DNA of 35,481 bases from positions 1-35,481 of the forward strand of contig PBDC01000095.1 in the NCBI GenBank assembly GCA_002717185.1, written 5' to 3'. The translations under genes were made by a program, and so were the position numbers. Position 1 is the first letter of the stretch; each line of letters starts with the position of its first letter. This stretch comes from Rhodospirillaceae bacterium. Lineage in GTDB: Bacteria > Pseudomonadota > Alphaproteobacteria > UBA8366 > GCA-2717185. Below are positions 7,931-16,370 of this stretch, piece after piece. Below the pieces are notes generated by a model. The model saw only the letters and a list, made by a program, of their open reading frames with translations, ran no database searches and was not told where the DNA came from.

Positions 7931-9969
7931 ACCAAGATCGCTATCTTATCGGCGTCGACGTAGGCGGCACCTTCACCGATCTACTCGCCTATGACGAAGG
8001 TGAACGTCGTCTTCTATCCGCCAAGGTTCCGTCCCTACCCGGCGAGCAATGGCGTGGCGTTCTCGATGCGTTGAAGGAACTCAAAATCCCGTTTGACACA
8101 ATCCGTGCGTTTGTTCACGGAACAACTATCGCGACGAACGCTCTACTACAACGTCGCGGCGCAAAAACCGCACTATTGACGACCGAGGGATTTCGGGACG
8201 TCCTGGAAATAGGCAAAGGCCGTCGATTGACGGGAGGCCTGTTTGATGCGACCTGGCAACGGCCAGAAGCCCTGGTGCCCCGCGACCTCCGACATGAGGT
8301 ATCCGAACGCATCGACTATATCGGCAATATTTTGAAAGACCTCGATACCGATGGTCTCGATGCTATTGCGGTCGCTATGCGCAGACAAAAGGTCGAAGCG
8401 GTCGCCGTAACTTTTGTGAACAGTTACATAAACCCCGCCCACGAGCATGAAGCCGCGCAAACGCTCCGCGACCGACTAGGCAACATTCCAATCACCGAGT
8501 CGGCGGCACTCATACCCGAGCGTGGTGAGTTCGAGCGTGCATCGACGGCCGTACTTAACGCCTATCTCACCCCGGTAATGAGCGGATACCTCGGCATGCT
8601 GGCTCAGGAACTTTCCGGGCAAGGGATCGTCGCACCAGTAAACATCATGGGTTCTAATGGTGGCGCCATGACCCTCGAGATCGCAGCACAACGCTGCGCC
8701 GGAACCTTCCTATCCGGCCCAGTTGGCGGTGTCAGTGGGGCCGTCAACGTCGCCGAAAAGGCTAAGCGTCCCGACATCATCACCTTCGACATGGGGGGTA
8801 CCAGCACAGACGTCGCACTGGTACACAATTTAACGCCGCGTATGTCGCACGACAATCAGATCGATGCCTATCCGCTCCGTATGCCGCAGCTGGATATCCA
8901 CACAATCGGCGCAGGCGGCGGATCAATTATCTGGATTGGACCAGACAACACACTACAGATCGGCCCACAAAGCGCGGGCGCCCTCCCTGGTCCGGCATGC
9001 TATGGCCGCGGCGGCACGGAACCGACGATATCCGATGCCAATCTGCTGCTCGGCCGGCTTGATAGTGAACGCCCACTGGCCGGTGGCCTGCGCCTTGATA
9101 AAGCAGCAGCCGAGACAGCATTCAAATCGGTCGCAGATAAACTTGGTACCGAAGACCTCGTTGGTCTGGCCGATGGCGCTCTTTCCGTCGCAGTGGCTAA
9201 GATGGCCGGTGCTGTGCGGGAGGTTAGCGTGCATCGCGGGTTCGACCCGCGGGACTTCGTTCTGGTCAGCTTCGGGGGCGCAGGTCCCATGCACGGTTTC
9301 CTGGTCGCCGAGGAACTCGGCATGACGGAGGTGCTGATCCCGCTCTTCCCAGGCCACCTTTCCGCCCTCGGCCAGATGATGGCGGATCTGCGGCGCGACC
9401 TTGTCAAAGCCTGGGGCGGTCGGCTATCCCAACTTGAGCTATCGGATCTGAAGCGCGAGGCCGACGGTCTGCGAAATCAAGGCGCCGCTCTGCTGACGGA
9501 CGATGGGATCACTGCGGACCGACAACACCACGCATTCACCTTAGACATGCGCTACGCCGAGCAATCCTTTACTCTAGCTATTCCTTGGAATTCCAACGAC
9601 GCGGATTTCAACCGCCTGCGGCAGGCTTTCGACGCGCGGCACGAAGAAACATTTGGCTATGCGGACCTTGCAAACGATGCTGAAATCGTAAATATCAGGC
9701 TCGTCTCGACCGGCGACGTCGACAAACCAACTTTGGAATTTATACCGAGCAGCAGTGGCGAAGCCCTGACAGGGCAACGCCCGGTTTGGTTTGACGAATG
9801 GACTGAGACGAAAATATACACAAGATCTAATTTGCCGCTTGGTTACGCTTTCAAAGGACCGGCAATCGTCGAAGAGGCCGGAGGGACATCTATTATCCCA
9901 CCAGAATGGGCGATCATCGTCGACGACAGTGGCGGACTGCTGTGCCATTACACGGGACCATTACCTTGA
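7927..9969 (+). CDS. hyuA: Hydantoinase A/oxoprolinase-family ATPase subunit (HyuA)
   Basis: A 680-residue HyuA-type subunit with the ASKHA (actin/hexokinase-like) ATPase fold. The phosphate-binding GVDVGGTFTD occupies residues 9-18, HGTTIATNALLQRRG 64-78, and the second phosphate motif FDMGGTSTDVAL 287-298. ATP is used to activate a cyclic or linear amide together with HyuB. Length and motifs match the N-methylhydantoinase/5-oxoprolinase family, but these do not separate the substrates. Its ATG overlaps the HyuB stop (ATGA), and its own stop overlaps the probable TTG start of the following FAD oxidase. The three proteins were probably selected as one functional unit. Confidence 0.92.
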   Translation: MNQDRYLIGVDVGGTFTDLLAYDEGERRLLSAKVPSLPGEQWRGVLDALKELKIPFDTIRAFVHGTTIATNALLQRRGAKTALLTTEGFRDVLEIGKGRRLTGGLFDATWQRPEALVPRDLRHEVSERIDYIGNILKDLDTDGLDAIAVAMRRQKVEAVAVTFVNSYINPAHEHEAAQTLRDRLGNIPITESAALIPERGEFERASTAVLNAYLTPVMSGYLGMLAQELSGQGIVAPVNIMGSNGGAMTLEIAAQRCAGTFLSGPVGGVSGAVNVAEKAKRPDIITFDMGGTSTDVALVHNLTPRMSHDNQIDAYPLRMPQLDIHTIGAGGGSIIWIGPDNTLQIGPQSAGALPGPACYGRGGTEPTISDANLLLGRLDSERPLAGGLRLDKAAAETAFKSVADKLGTEDLVGLADGALSVAVAKMAGAVREVSVHRGFDPRDFVLVSFGGAGPMHGFLVAEELGMTEVLIPLFPGHLSALGQMMADLRRDLVKAWGGRLSQLELSDLKREADGLRNQGAALLTDDGITADRQHHAFTLDMRYAEQSFTLAIPWNSNDADFNRLRQAFDARHEETFGYADLANDAEIVNIRLVSTGDVDKPTLEFIPSSSGEALTGQRPVWFDEWTETKIYTRSNLPLGYAFKGPAIVEEAGGTSIIPPEWAIIVDDSGGLLCHYTGPLP

Positions 9970-11066
9970 AGGTCCTTATCTGTGGCGGTGGCGTTATAGG
10001 CACTTCGGCAGCTTTTTTCCTTAGCCAAAGGGGCGTCGAAGTCTCGGTCGTTGAACGAACCGGTGTCGCCAACGCGGCTTCCGGTAAATCTGGCGGATTT
10101 CTGGCGTTAGATTGGTGTGACGGGTCGCCACTTGCCCCCCTCGCCCGACGCAGTTTCGGTCTACATGCAGAACTTGCCGCAACATTAGATCACAATTGGG
10201 GCTACCGACGTGTCGAAACACTGAGTGTTGTAAGCAGCATCCATCAGAATATGAGCCGATACCGGCGGCTCGACCCACCGTCCTGGCTAGGAAAGAACAG
10301 CGTCGTGTATCGCCAACTCGGGTCACCGGATAGCACCGCCCAGCTCCAACCGGCGGCCTTCACGACAGCAATGATGTCGGAGGCAATAGACAACGGCGCG
10401 ACATTACTCGAAGGCTGCGTCGACGGATTGGCCTTTGGTCCAGATGGTCAACGTGTAACAGGCGCCATTGTCGATGGGGTCGAAGTCACTGCGGACGCCG
10501 TTGTCATCGCCATGGGACCCTGGTCAATACTCGCCTGCCAATGGTTACCGCTACCCGCCATACATGGGCTAAAAGGGCACAGCCTGGTGTTTAAATACGA
10601 ACCATCACCGGAATCCATGTTCGTCGAATTGGAATGGAAATCCGGCATGATGACCCAACCGGAGATCAATCCCCGGCCGGACGGAACGACCTATGTCTGT
10701 GGCCTCTCCGGCGACGACCCCTTACCACTCGACCCTGCCGAAGTGCTACCGGAGCCCGGAGCCAGCGAAACCTTACGCGAAATGACTGCCCGCATTTCCC
10801 CTGAATTAGGAGCCTCAGAAATCTTAGCAGAGCAGGCGTGTTACCGGCCTGCGACACAGGATGGGCTGCCTCTGCTCGGCGCCGTACCCGGGATCGGCGG
10901 CGTATATATCGCAACCGGGCACAACGTATGGGGTATGCTAAACGCCCCGGCGACAGGTGAGGCGTTGGCCGAACTGATCGCCGGGAATGGAGAAACTACC
11001 ATCGATTTGCGCCCCTTTAATCCCGGGCGCATGGCCGCGATAGCACCCGAAGTCGTCTTAGCCTGA
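9966..11066 (+). CDS. FAD-dependent amine/amino-acid oxidoreductase (DAO family)
   Basis: A 366-residue flavoprotein of the DAO family (glycine oxidase, sarcosine oxidase and D-amino acid oxidase relatives). The N-terminal Rossmann motif is KVLICGGGVIGTSAAFF with acidic residues at VSVVER, and the C-terminal FAD contact region is CYRPATQDGLPLLG followed by VYIATGHNVWG. I start it at the TTG at 9966, which overlaps the HyuA TGA (TTGA). The in-frame ATG at 9906 would add 20 residues buried in HyuA and unlike the family. The likely reaction is oxidation of an amine or imino acid to an imine. After HyuAB, a sarcosine- or imino-acid-like product is plausible, but this is inference. Confidence 0.85.
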   Translation: MKVLICGGGVIGTSAAFFLSQRGVEVSVVERTGVANAASGKSGGFLALDWCDGSPLAPLARRSFGLHAELAATLDHNWGYRRVETLSVVSSIHQNMSRYRRLDPPSWLGKNSVVYRQLGSPDSTAQLQPAAFTTAMMSEAIDNGATLLEGCVDGLAFGPDGQRVTGAIVDGVEVTADAVVIAMGPWSILACQWLPLPAIHGLKGHSLVFKYEPSPESMFVELEWKSGMMTQPEINPRPDGTTYVCGLSGDDPLPLDPAEVLPEPGASETLREMTARISPELGASEILAEQACYRPATQDGLPLLGAVPGIGGVYIATGHNVWGMLNAPATGEALAELIAGNGETTIDLRPFNPGRMAAIAPEVVLA

Positions 11067-11125
11067 TTGCGCGAGGGCACGGCATATCGGAATATTTATA
11101 GGCCAAACAATCGGGAGGACAGAAA

Positions 11126-11890
11126 ATGGCGGGACGGCTCAAAGGTAAAGTGGCATTGGTAACAGGTGGCGCATCGGGTATTGGCGCTGCAGCCTGCCGT
11201 CTCTATGCACAAGAAGGTGCTGGCGTCGCGGTCGCAGACATCAACGACAATCTTGGCCATAATGTTGCCAAAGAAAGTGGTAACGGGCTCTATATTCATC
11301 TCGATACGACCGATGAAAGTCAGTGGGAAGCCGCGATACGACAGACACTCGACCGCTTCGGGCAGCTAGACATACTGGTCAATGCGGCAGGCGTCTCTGG
11401 ACGCGTGCCCGGCACGAAATTTGCCCCGAAAATCGAAGATCAAGATATCGACAATTGGAACACCGTGATGAATGTCAATTCGACTGGCATCTTTCTGGGC
11501 ATGAAACATGCGGTTCCGGCGATGAAAGCCGCCGGCGGCGGTTCAATCATAAATATATCATCAATCTACGGTTTAGTCGGCTCGCCAAGCAACGTTGCCT
11601 ACCACGCCTCGAAAGGCTCTGTCCGCCTCGCGACGAAATCTGTCGCTTTGCAATACGCGACTGAAAACATCCGCGTGAACTCAGTGCATCCAGGCTTCGT
11701 GACCTCGCCTATGACAGAAATTACCCACAACGATCCGGAACTTTCCAAACCCCGCCTCGACAAAACCCCGATGGGCCGTTTTGGCAAACCGGAGGACATT
11801 GCAAATGGCTGCCTTTTTTTGGCATCGGACGAGTCGAACTGGATGACTGGTGCAGAGCTCACAATTGATGGCGGTATGACAGCGGGTTAG
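11126..11890 (+). CDS. Short-chain dehydrogenase/reductase (SDR)
   Basis: A 254-residue classical SDR. The cofactor motif TGGASGIG spans residues 13-20, NAAG is near 86, and the catalytic residues are S146 (NISSIYG), Y159 and K163 (YHASK). Asp at the end of the second strand (VADIN) suggests NAD rather than NADP. The ATG has a strong GGGAGGA site. It follows the FAD oxidase by 59 bases and probably belongs to the same operon. It would interconvert an alcohol and a ketone. Its stop codon overlaps the stop of the opposing LLM gene by four bases, so the two transcripts must overlap. Confidence 0.93.
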   Translation: MAGRLKGKVALVTGGASGIGAAACRLYAQEGAGVAVADINDNLGHNVAKESGNGLYIHLDTTDESQWEAAIRQTLDRFGQLDILVNAAGVSGRVPGTKFAPKIEDQDIDNWNTVMNVNSTGIFLGMKHAVPAMKAAGGGSIINISSIYGLVGSPSNVAYHASKGSVRLATKSVALQYATENIRVNSVHPGFVTSPMTEITHNDPELSKPRLDKTPMGRFGKPEDIANGCLFLASDESNWMTGAELTIDGGMTAG

Positions 11891-12954
11891 AAGCGCGCGA
11901 TAACCTGATCCGCGAAACATTTAAAATTATCACGGGCGACCGCAACTGGCGGCATTAACAACGTTTCAGTCAGACCACCCGCTTCTAGTATCCGGATCTG
12001 CTCGACAATTTCGTCCGGCTCACCAATCAACCCTCCGGAGGCGCGGATCAGCTCTGGCGTGATAAATTGCCGCTCACTATCCGGCGTGAAGGCACAATGC
12101 CCACGGTGGAGATATTGGTGCCGCCGCTCTGCCGGAAACTCGCTTTCGACATAAGTTTTATAGGCATCCCAGGTATCCCGCACTTCGGCTTGTATAAAGG
12201 CGTCGGTGCCGCGCTGTTGATAGATCTCGTACCAAAAATGCAGGCTTGATAGAGCGGCAGACCCGACCTCTTCGATGACCCGGTCTGAAGTCAATTTCTC
12301 ACCTGACCGCAAGATGCAGGCGTAAGTCAAAACGGCGGATGGAAAATCATCCTGCAAGACGCGCCCAACCGCTTCTGCTCCTTTACGCATCCGGTCCATA
12401 TTTCGATGGAATAGGCTCACCGGCTCATTGCCAGCTCCGACCCGCGCATCCCCATAGGCTCCCGCTGCTGCCAACGCCTTTGGGCCATTCGCGGCAACGT
12501 AAATATCGATATGATCGTCCGTGTTTATACATTCAAGTTCGCGATCCAAAAACTGGATTAGCTGGCCCTCATATTCAACCTCTTCGCCACGCATCAAGCC
12601 ATGGAGCACCCGTAGATAGTCACGAAACTTACTGGGCGGCACAGGGTTCTGACCCATGATACGCATCGCCGTATGGCCGGTGCCGATACCTAAAAACGTT
12701 CGGCCCGGCGCCAGTTTATTAATCGTTGCGATAGAATGTGCGGTAACCGGCGCGGCCCGCGTTCCCGCGATTGACACGCCAGTGCCCAAACGAATGCTAC
12801 TCGTATGATGCGCGGCCAACGCTAAGGTGGCGTAACAGTCTGACCAGATCATCTGTGAATCTGGCGCCCAGGCACTGTGATAGCCAAGTTCTTCCAGATA
12901 GGTAAAAATTTTCCAATCGTCGATTTTGGTCGCGACAACGCCACCGAATTGCAT
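11887..12954 (-). CDS. LLM-class (luciferase-like) flavin-dependent oxidoreductase
   Basis: A 355-residue luciferase-like enzyme with a TIM-barrel fold. It uses reduced FMN or F420 to oxidise or oxygenate a substrate. Recognisable segments are YLEELGYHSAWAPDS near the start, IRLGTGVSIAGTR, and the hallmark PGRTFLGIGTGHTAMRIMG near residue 110. I use the ATG at 12954, which has AAGGA nine bases upstream; upstream in-frame codons overlap the SMP-30 gene. The Shine-Dalgarno overlaps the SMP-30 stop, indicating an operon with coupled translation. Whether it uses F420 or FMN cannot be decided. Its 3' end overlaps the SDR stop. Confidence 0.88.
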   Translation of the reverse strand: MQFGGVVATKIDDWKIFTYLEELGYHSAWAPDSQMIWSDCYATLALAAHHTSSIRLGTGVSIAGTRAAPVTAHSIATINKLAPGRTFLGIGTGHTAMRIMGQNPVPPSKFRDYLRVLHGLMRGEEVEYEGQLIQFLDRELECINTDDHIDIYVAANGPKALAAAGAYGDARVGAGNEPVSLFHRNMDRMRKGAEAVGRVLQDDFPSAVLTYACILRSGEKLTSDRVIEEVGSAALSSLHFWYEIYQQRGTDAFIQAEVRDTWDAYKTYVESEFPAERRHQYLHRGHCAFTPDSERQFITPELIRASGGLIGEPDEIVEQIRILEAGGLTETLLMPPVAVARDNFKCFADQVIARF

Positions 12955-12967
12955 GCCGAAGTTTTCC

Positions 12968-13855
12968 TTACTCTTGGAGATAGAACGGGTGCGGCTGACC
13001 CGCGGTCTTGACACGAACTGTGTAGACCGACGTGCGCGCCGTCACAAATAACGTGCAAAGATCGTCGCCGCCGAAGGCCATGTTAATCGCTTGCTCCGGG
13101 AAGCGTATCGTCCCGATATGAGTTCCGTCAGGCTCAACCACCCAGATGCCACCTGGTCCGGTGCAAAACACGCGACCGGCGCTATCAACCTTCATGCCAT
13201 CCGGAAAACCGATTTCTTCACCACTAAAATCACAGAATATTCGACGCCGAATGTAGGTTCCGTCCACTTCGATATCAATCGCATGAACATATTGGTTGGA
13301 ACGTGTATTAGCGATGTAGAGCGTCTTCTCGTCAGGAGCCAGCGCGAGACCGTTCGGATATTCGACGGTCACCACAGCTGAAATACTGTCATCAGGGGCC
13401 ACCCGGTAGACCTGCGCGCCTGCCCACACTCCGTCCTCCCCTTCCGGCCCAGGCACCTCTCGTTCGGAGAAGGGACGCCGCATCGACGGGTCAGTGAAGT
13501 AGAGGCTACCATCGGAATGACAAATAACATCGTTCGGCCGGTTGAAGCGGCCACCCATAAAGCGATCGACTAAGGTGGTCACTGTGCCGTCCAATTCTGT
13601 GCGGGTAACGTTTCGCGCTTCTCCCTCGCAATGGATGATCCTTCCCTGCAAATCGAAGGTCATCCCGTTGCCACCGACAGTTTTACGGATCATTTTTGGT
13701 TCTTCACCAAGGCGCATTTTGTAGAGCGTGCCCGGCCTAATGTCGTTGAAGTACCAAAAATCATCGGGGTGCCAAAGCGGTCCTTCGGTGAATACGAACC
13801 CAGTCGCCTGGCGCACAATTTCCGAGGATTCAAGAATGTCGGGCAGGTCGTTCAT
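12968..13855 (-). CDS. SMP-30/gluconolactonase/LRE-family lactonase
   Basis: A 295-residue six-bladed beta-propeller hydrolase that opens lactones using one divalent metal ion. The expected metal ligands are visible: E24 in FTEGPLWHP, N168 in PNGLALAPD and D219 in FPDGMKVD. N108 in RPNDV is probably the substrate-side residue. The chosen ATG (13855, M10 of the longest ORF) has AAGG eight bases upstream and fits the family start. It is the first gene of a two-gene minus-strand operon with the LLM enzyme. An oxygenase that makes a lactone, followed by lactone opening, is a reasonable pairing, but no substrate can be named. The region upstream carries a perfect inverted repeat. Confidence 0.9.
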   Translation of the reverse strand: MNDLPDILESSEIVRQATGFVFTEGPLWHPDDFWYFNDIRPGTLYKMRLGEEPKMIRKTVGGNGMTFDLQGRIIHCEGEARNVTRTELDGTVTTLVDRFMGGRFNRPNDVICHSDGSLYFTDPSMRRPFSEREVPGPEGEDGVWAGAQVYRVAPDDSISAVVTVEYPNGLALAPDEKTLYIANTRSNQYVHAIDIEVDGTYIRRRIFCDFSGEEIGFPDGMKVDSAGRVFCTGPGGIWVVEPDGTHIGTIRFPEQAINMAFGGDDLCTLFVTARTSVYTVRVKTAGQPHPFYLQE

Positions 13856-13902
13856 GGGGGGCACCTTATGTGGGTTCGTCAATCTGTCCAGGTAAGATAG
13901 AC

Positions 13903-13927
13903 GACCGTTCGAAAAAGGCGAACGGTC
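13903..13927. promoter_or_regulatory. Perfect 9-bp inverted repeat, candidate operator
   Basis: GACCGTTCG (13903-13911) and CGAACGGTC (13919-13927) form a perfect dyad with a 7-base A-rich spacer. It sits in the 239-base divergent region between SMP-30 (start 13855, -) and PhyH (start 14095, +), 48 bases from the SMP-30 start. Symmetry and position suit an operator for a dimeric regulator. As RNA it could also form a hairpin, but no T run follows. Confidence 0.5.
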
Positions 13928-14094
13928 AGCTCATCAAGAAAATAACAGCCGGAACTCAAACGTCGGCCCATACCGTTCGACATCGTGCTACTTTCCATCT
14001 CGCAAGACACCGGCGGCTTCCCGTCAATTGGAGAATTTGCCTAAGTCAGGCGACAATATTATTGTCTTGGCAACACACACCAGGAGTAACGGTG

Positions 14095-15009
14095 ATGACC
14101 CGGACGCTGACCCAGGAAGAATTGGATCGCTACGATCGCGACGGCTATCTCGTGATCACGGATGCCGTGCCTCAGGATCGCCTGCAGGCCGTCATCGGGG
14201 AGACCGAAAGGATGTGTGCGGAGGCCTACAAGGTTACCGCCGGCAACGACATGCTCGACCTGGATCCGTCACATACGCCGAAAAAACCGCGTATTCGTCG
14301 GATCAAATCGCATCATGAACATTCGGATTTTTTCGCCGATTTCGTCGGCGAGCCGTTTATCATGGACCTGCTCTCATCATTGATGCCTTCCGGTATTCGC
14401 GTTCATAACACCAAAATCAACATGAAGTCCGCTGAAGTCGGCGAGTCTATCGAATGGCATCAAGACTGGGCGTTTTATCCTCATACAAACGATGATGTTT
14501 TGGCGGTGGGTATTTATCTCGATGACTGCACCGAGGAGAACGGCCCAATGTTCGTCGTCCCCGGCAGCCACAAGGGCCCGACCTACAATCATCACGAACA
14601 CGGCTATTTCTGTGGTGCGATCGCTGCAAACGAGTTGACCGACGAACTTCCTAAGGCTGTCCCCTTGATGGGACCGGCTGGCACACTGACAATCCATCAT
14701 GCCCGATTGCTGCATGGTTCCGCCTTCAACCGCTCAACCCGATCGCGCCGCTTTTTGCTTCAGGCTTATGCCGCCGTCGATGCGTGGCCGCTAGCAGACT
14801 TGAAAGGCGGTCTAGAGGGCTTTAATGACAAAATAGTCAAAGGCGAACCAGTATTAGAGCCGCGCGTTGTCCCGGCACCGATACGCATCCCATTGCCCTT
14901 GCGTCCAAGTGCTGTCGTCGGCTCGATCTATTCGAACCAAAGCATACTAGAGAACCGCCACTTCGACGATGACCAGGAAGTAGCCCGCAAGCAAGTTGCA
15001 GAGACCTGA
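14095..15009 (+). CDS. Phytanoyl-CoA dioxygenase (PhyH)-family 2OG/Fe(II) oxygenase
   Basis: A 304-residue PhyH-family enzyme beginning MTRTLTQEELDRYDRDGYLV, the usual start for this family. The iron ligands are H122 and D124 in IEWHQDWAF and H207 in ARLLHGSAFN. The 2-oxoglutarate-binding arginine is probably R218 or R219. FVVPGSHKG is also typical. The open frame extends 75 codons upstream, but ATG 14095 has AGGAG in front and family homology starts there. The substrate is unknown: bacterial members hydroxylate natural products, ectoine, phosphonates and more. It is divergent from SMP-30 across the inverted repeat and converges on the Rieske oxygenase (15-base gap). Confidence 0.9.
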   Translation: MTRTLTQEELDRYDRDGYLVITDAVPQDRLQAVIGETERMCAEAYKVTAGNDMLDLDPSHTPKKPRIRRIKSHHEHSDFFADFVGEPFIMDLLSSLMPSGIRVHNTKINMKSAEVGESIEWHQDWAFYPHTNDDVLAVGIYLDDCTEENGPMFVVPGSHKGPTYNHHEHGYFCGAIAANELTDELPKAVPLMGPAGTLTIHHARLLHGSAFNRSTRSRRFLLQAYAAVDAWPLADLKGGLEGFNDKIVKGEPVLEPRVVPAPIRIPLPLRPSAVVGSIYSNQSILENRHFDDDQEVARKQVAET

Positions 15010-15024
15010 TCACAGGCTTCCAAA

Positions 15025-16293
15025 CTACTCTGCGGCAAAGCGCAACTTATCGCTAAAGCATGACACTACATCGTCAAGCCTATTTTGTTTCACCGTCACG
15101 TCGATCGGCCGCACATTAAACGCCACCGGGTTGTGCGGTAGGTCGGGTTCTTTCCCGTCGGCGAGTTCTATTGCCAGTTTAATAAGCTTTCGCCGCGCCG
15201 CGATCACGGCAATATCCGAAGTACCAAGATGTTCGTTCTCTCGATCGGCGATTGAGCCCATTGCTTCCACAATTGCGCGGTCCTGATTGTTGACGCCGGG
15301 AATACCCGTCGCATGTCCTGACCGCTGCAAAGCGCGATCGCGCTTATAATCGTTTGTCTTGTTAACCTCAGGTGTGAAGGTTCCCGGGATCAGTTTCGGA
15401 GCGGCCCCCATGCCGGTTTCAAGATAATCGCGCTCCTCTTGCGTCATTGGTGCTTCCGGATTGAAGGAAGTACCGAAAACAAAGGTGTTTTCATCGTCAA
15501 TCGGCACATAGGCGCGAGAAGAAATCGGAAATTTAGCGTGCGGGATTATTGAGTTACTCGGCAAGACCCACTGCGTCAGCCGCCAATTGTACATACCATC
15601 GCCAAGATCCCGCTTCGAACCATAGTAGTAACCGTGTTCGGCGTCGCGCACATCGAGCTCCGGCATGCCATCCTTGGCCCAGTTCGAAGTCGACTCTGTA
15701 AGACCAGGCGACAATGTAGCCGGGTCGATACCACCGTGTAGAAAAGTCGTATGGCAAGTATCGAGTTCGCCTTCCAGACCCTGCATCCAATTCGCCGAGT
15801 AATGCCATTTGCGCTGCCATACATGCGTGGGTGGAAGGGTAGCCCATTCGAATTTTGGTAATGGCGGTTTACGATCAGCCGGCCCCATATAAACCCAAAT
15901 ATAGCCGCTCCACTCCGCCGCCGCGTAACTTTTGATCTGTACCTTGTGTTTGAAATCAGTTTCTGGACGTTCATTCGGCATATCGACACAATTGCCGTCC
16001 ACATCGAACTTCCAACCGTGATAGACGCAACGAAGGCCACATTCCTCGTTACGCCCAAAATAAAGTGAAGCGCGCCGGTGGGGACAACGCTCCTCCAGCA
16101 CCCCAATGCGTCCGTCACTGTCGCGAAAGGCGATTAGGTCTTCACCTAGAAGCCGCAACCGCACCGGATCACAATCCGGCTCGGCTATCTCGGAGAGGAT
16201 TAAGGCCGGCACCCAGAAGCGGCGGAATAATTCGCCCATCGGTGTGCCTGATCCGACACGGCACAGTAGTTCGTTATCTTCCGGTTTTAGCAT
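15025..16293 (-). CDS. Rieske non-haem iron oxygenase, large (alpha) subunit
   Basis: A 422-residue Rieske oxygenase resembling the phthalate 4,5-dioxygenase oxygenase branch. The Rieske cluster ligands are C70 and H72 (CPHRRASL) and C89 and H92 (CVYHGWKFD). The catalytic iron site lies in ELDTCHTTFLHGG, with D178 as the likely electron-bridging acid and H181 and H186 as ligands. I start at ATG 16293 because MLKPEDNELLCRVG matches the family start; a TTG ten codons upstream is the alternative. Members hydroxylate or demethylate aromatic or N-methyl compounds. A reductase with FMN, NAD and plant-type ferredoxin domains would be needed, and none is seen in the window. It is the last gene of the flavin reductase-EamA-Rieske group. 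Confidence 0.92.
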   Translation of the reverse strand: MLKPEDNELLCRVGSGTPMGELFRRFWVPALILSEIAEPDCDPVRLRLLGEDLIAFRDSDGRIGVLEERCPHRRASLYFGRNEECGLRCVYHGWKFDVDGNCVDMPNERPETDFKHKVQIKSYAAAEWSGYIWVYMGPADRKPPLPKFEWATLPPTHVWQRKWHYSANWMQGLEGELDTCHTTFLHGGIDPATLSPGLTESTSNWAKDGMPELDVRDAEHGYYYGSKRDLGDGMYNWRLTQWVLPSNSIIPHAKFPISSRAYVPIDDENTFVFGTSFNPEAPMTQEERDYLETGMGAAPKLIPGTFTPEVNKTNDYKRDRALQRSGHATGIPGVNNQDRAIVEAMGSIADRENEHLGTSDIAVIAARRKLIKLAIELADGKEPDLPHNPVAFNVRPIDVTVKQNRLDDVVSCFSDKLRFAAE

Positions 16294-16370
16294 AACGCTC
16301 TCGCGGTTGGCATGTTCCGACAAGCTTACGATCCTAAACCCTCGAATGGTACAAAGCCTACCCGGCCTCG

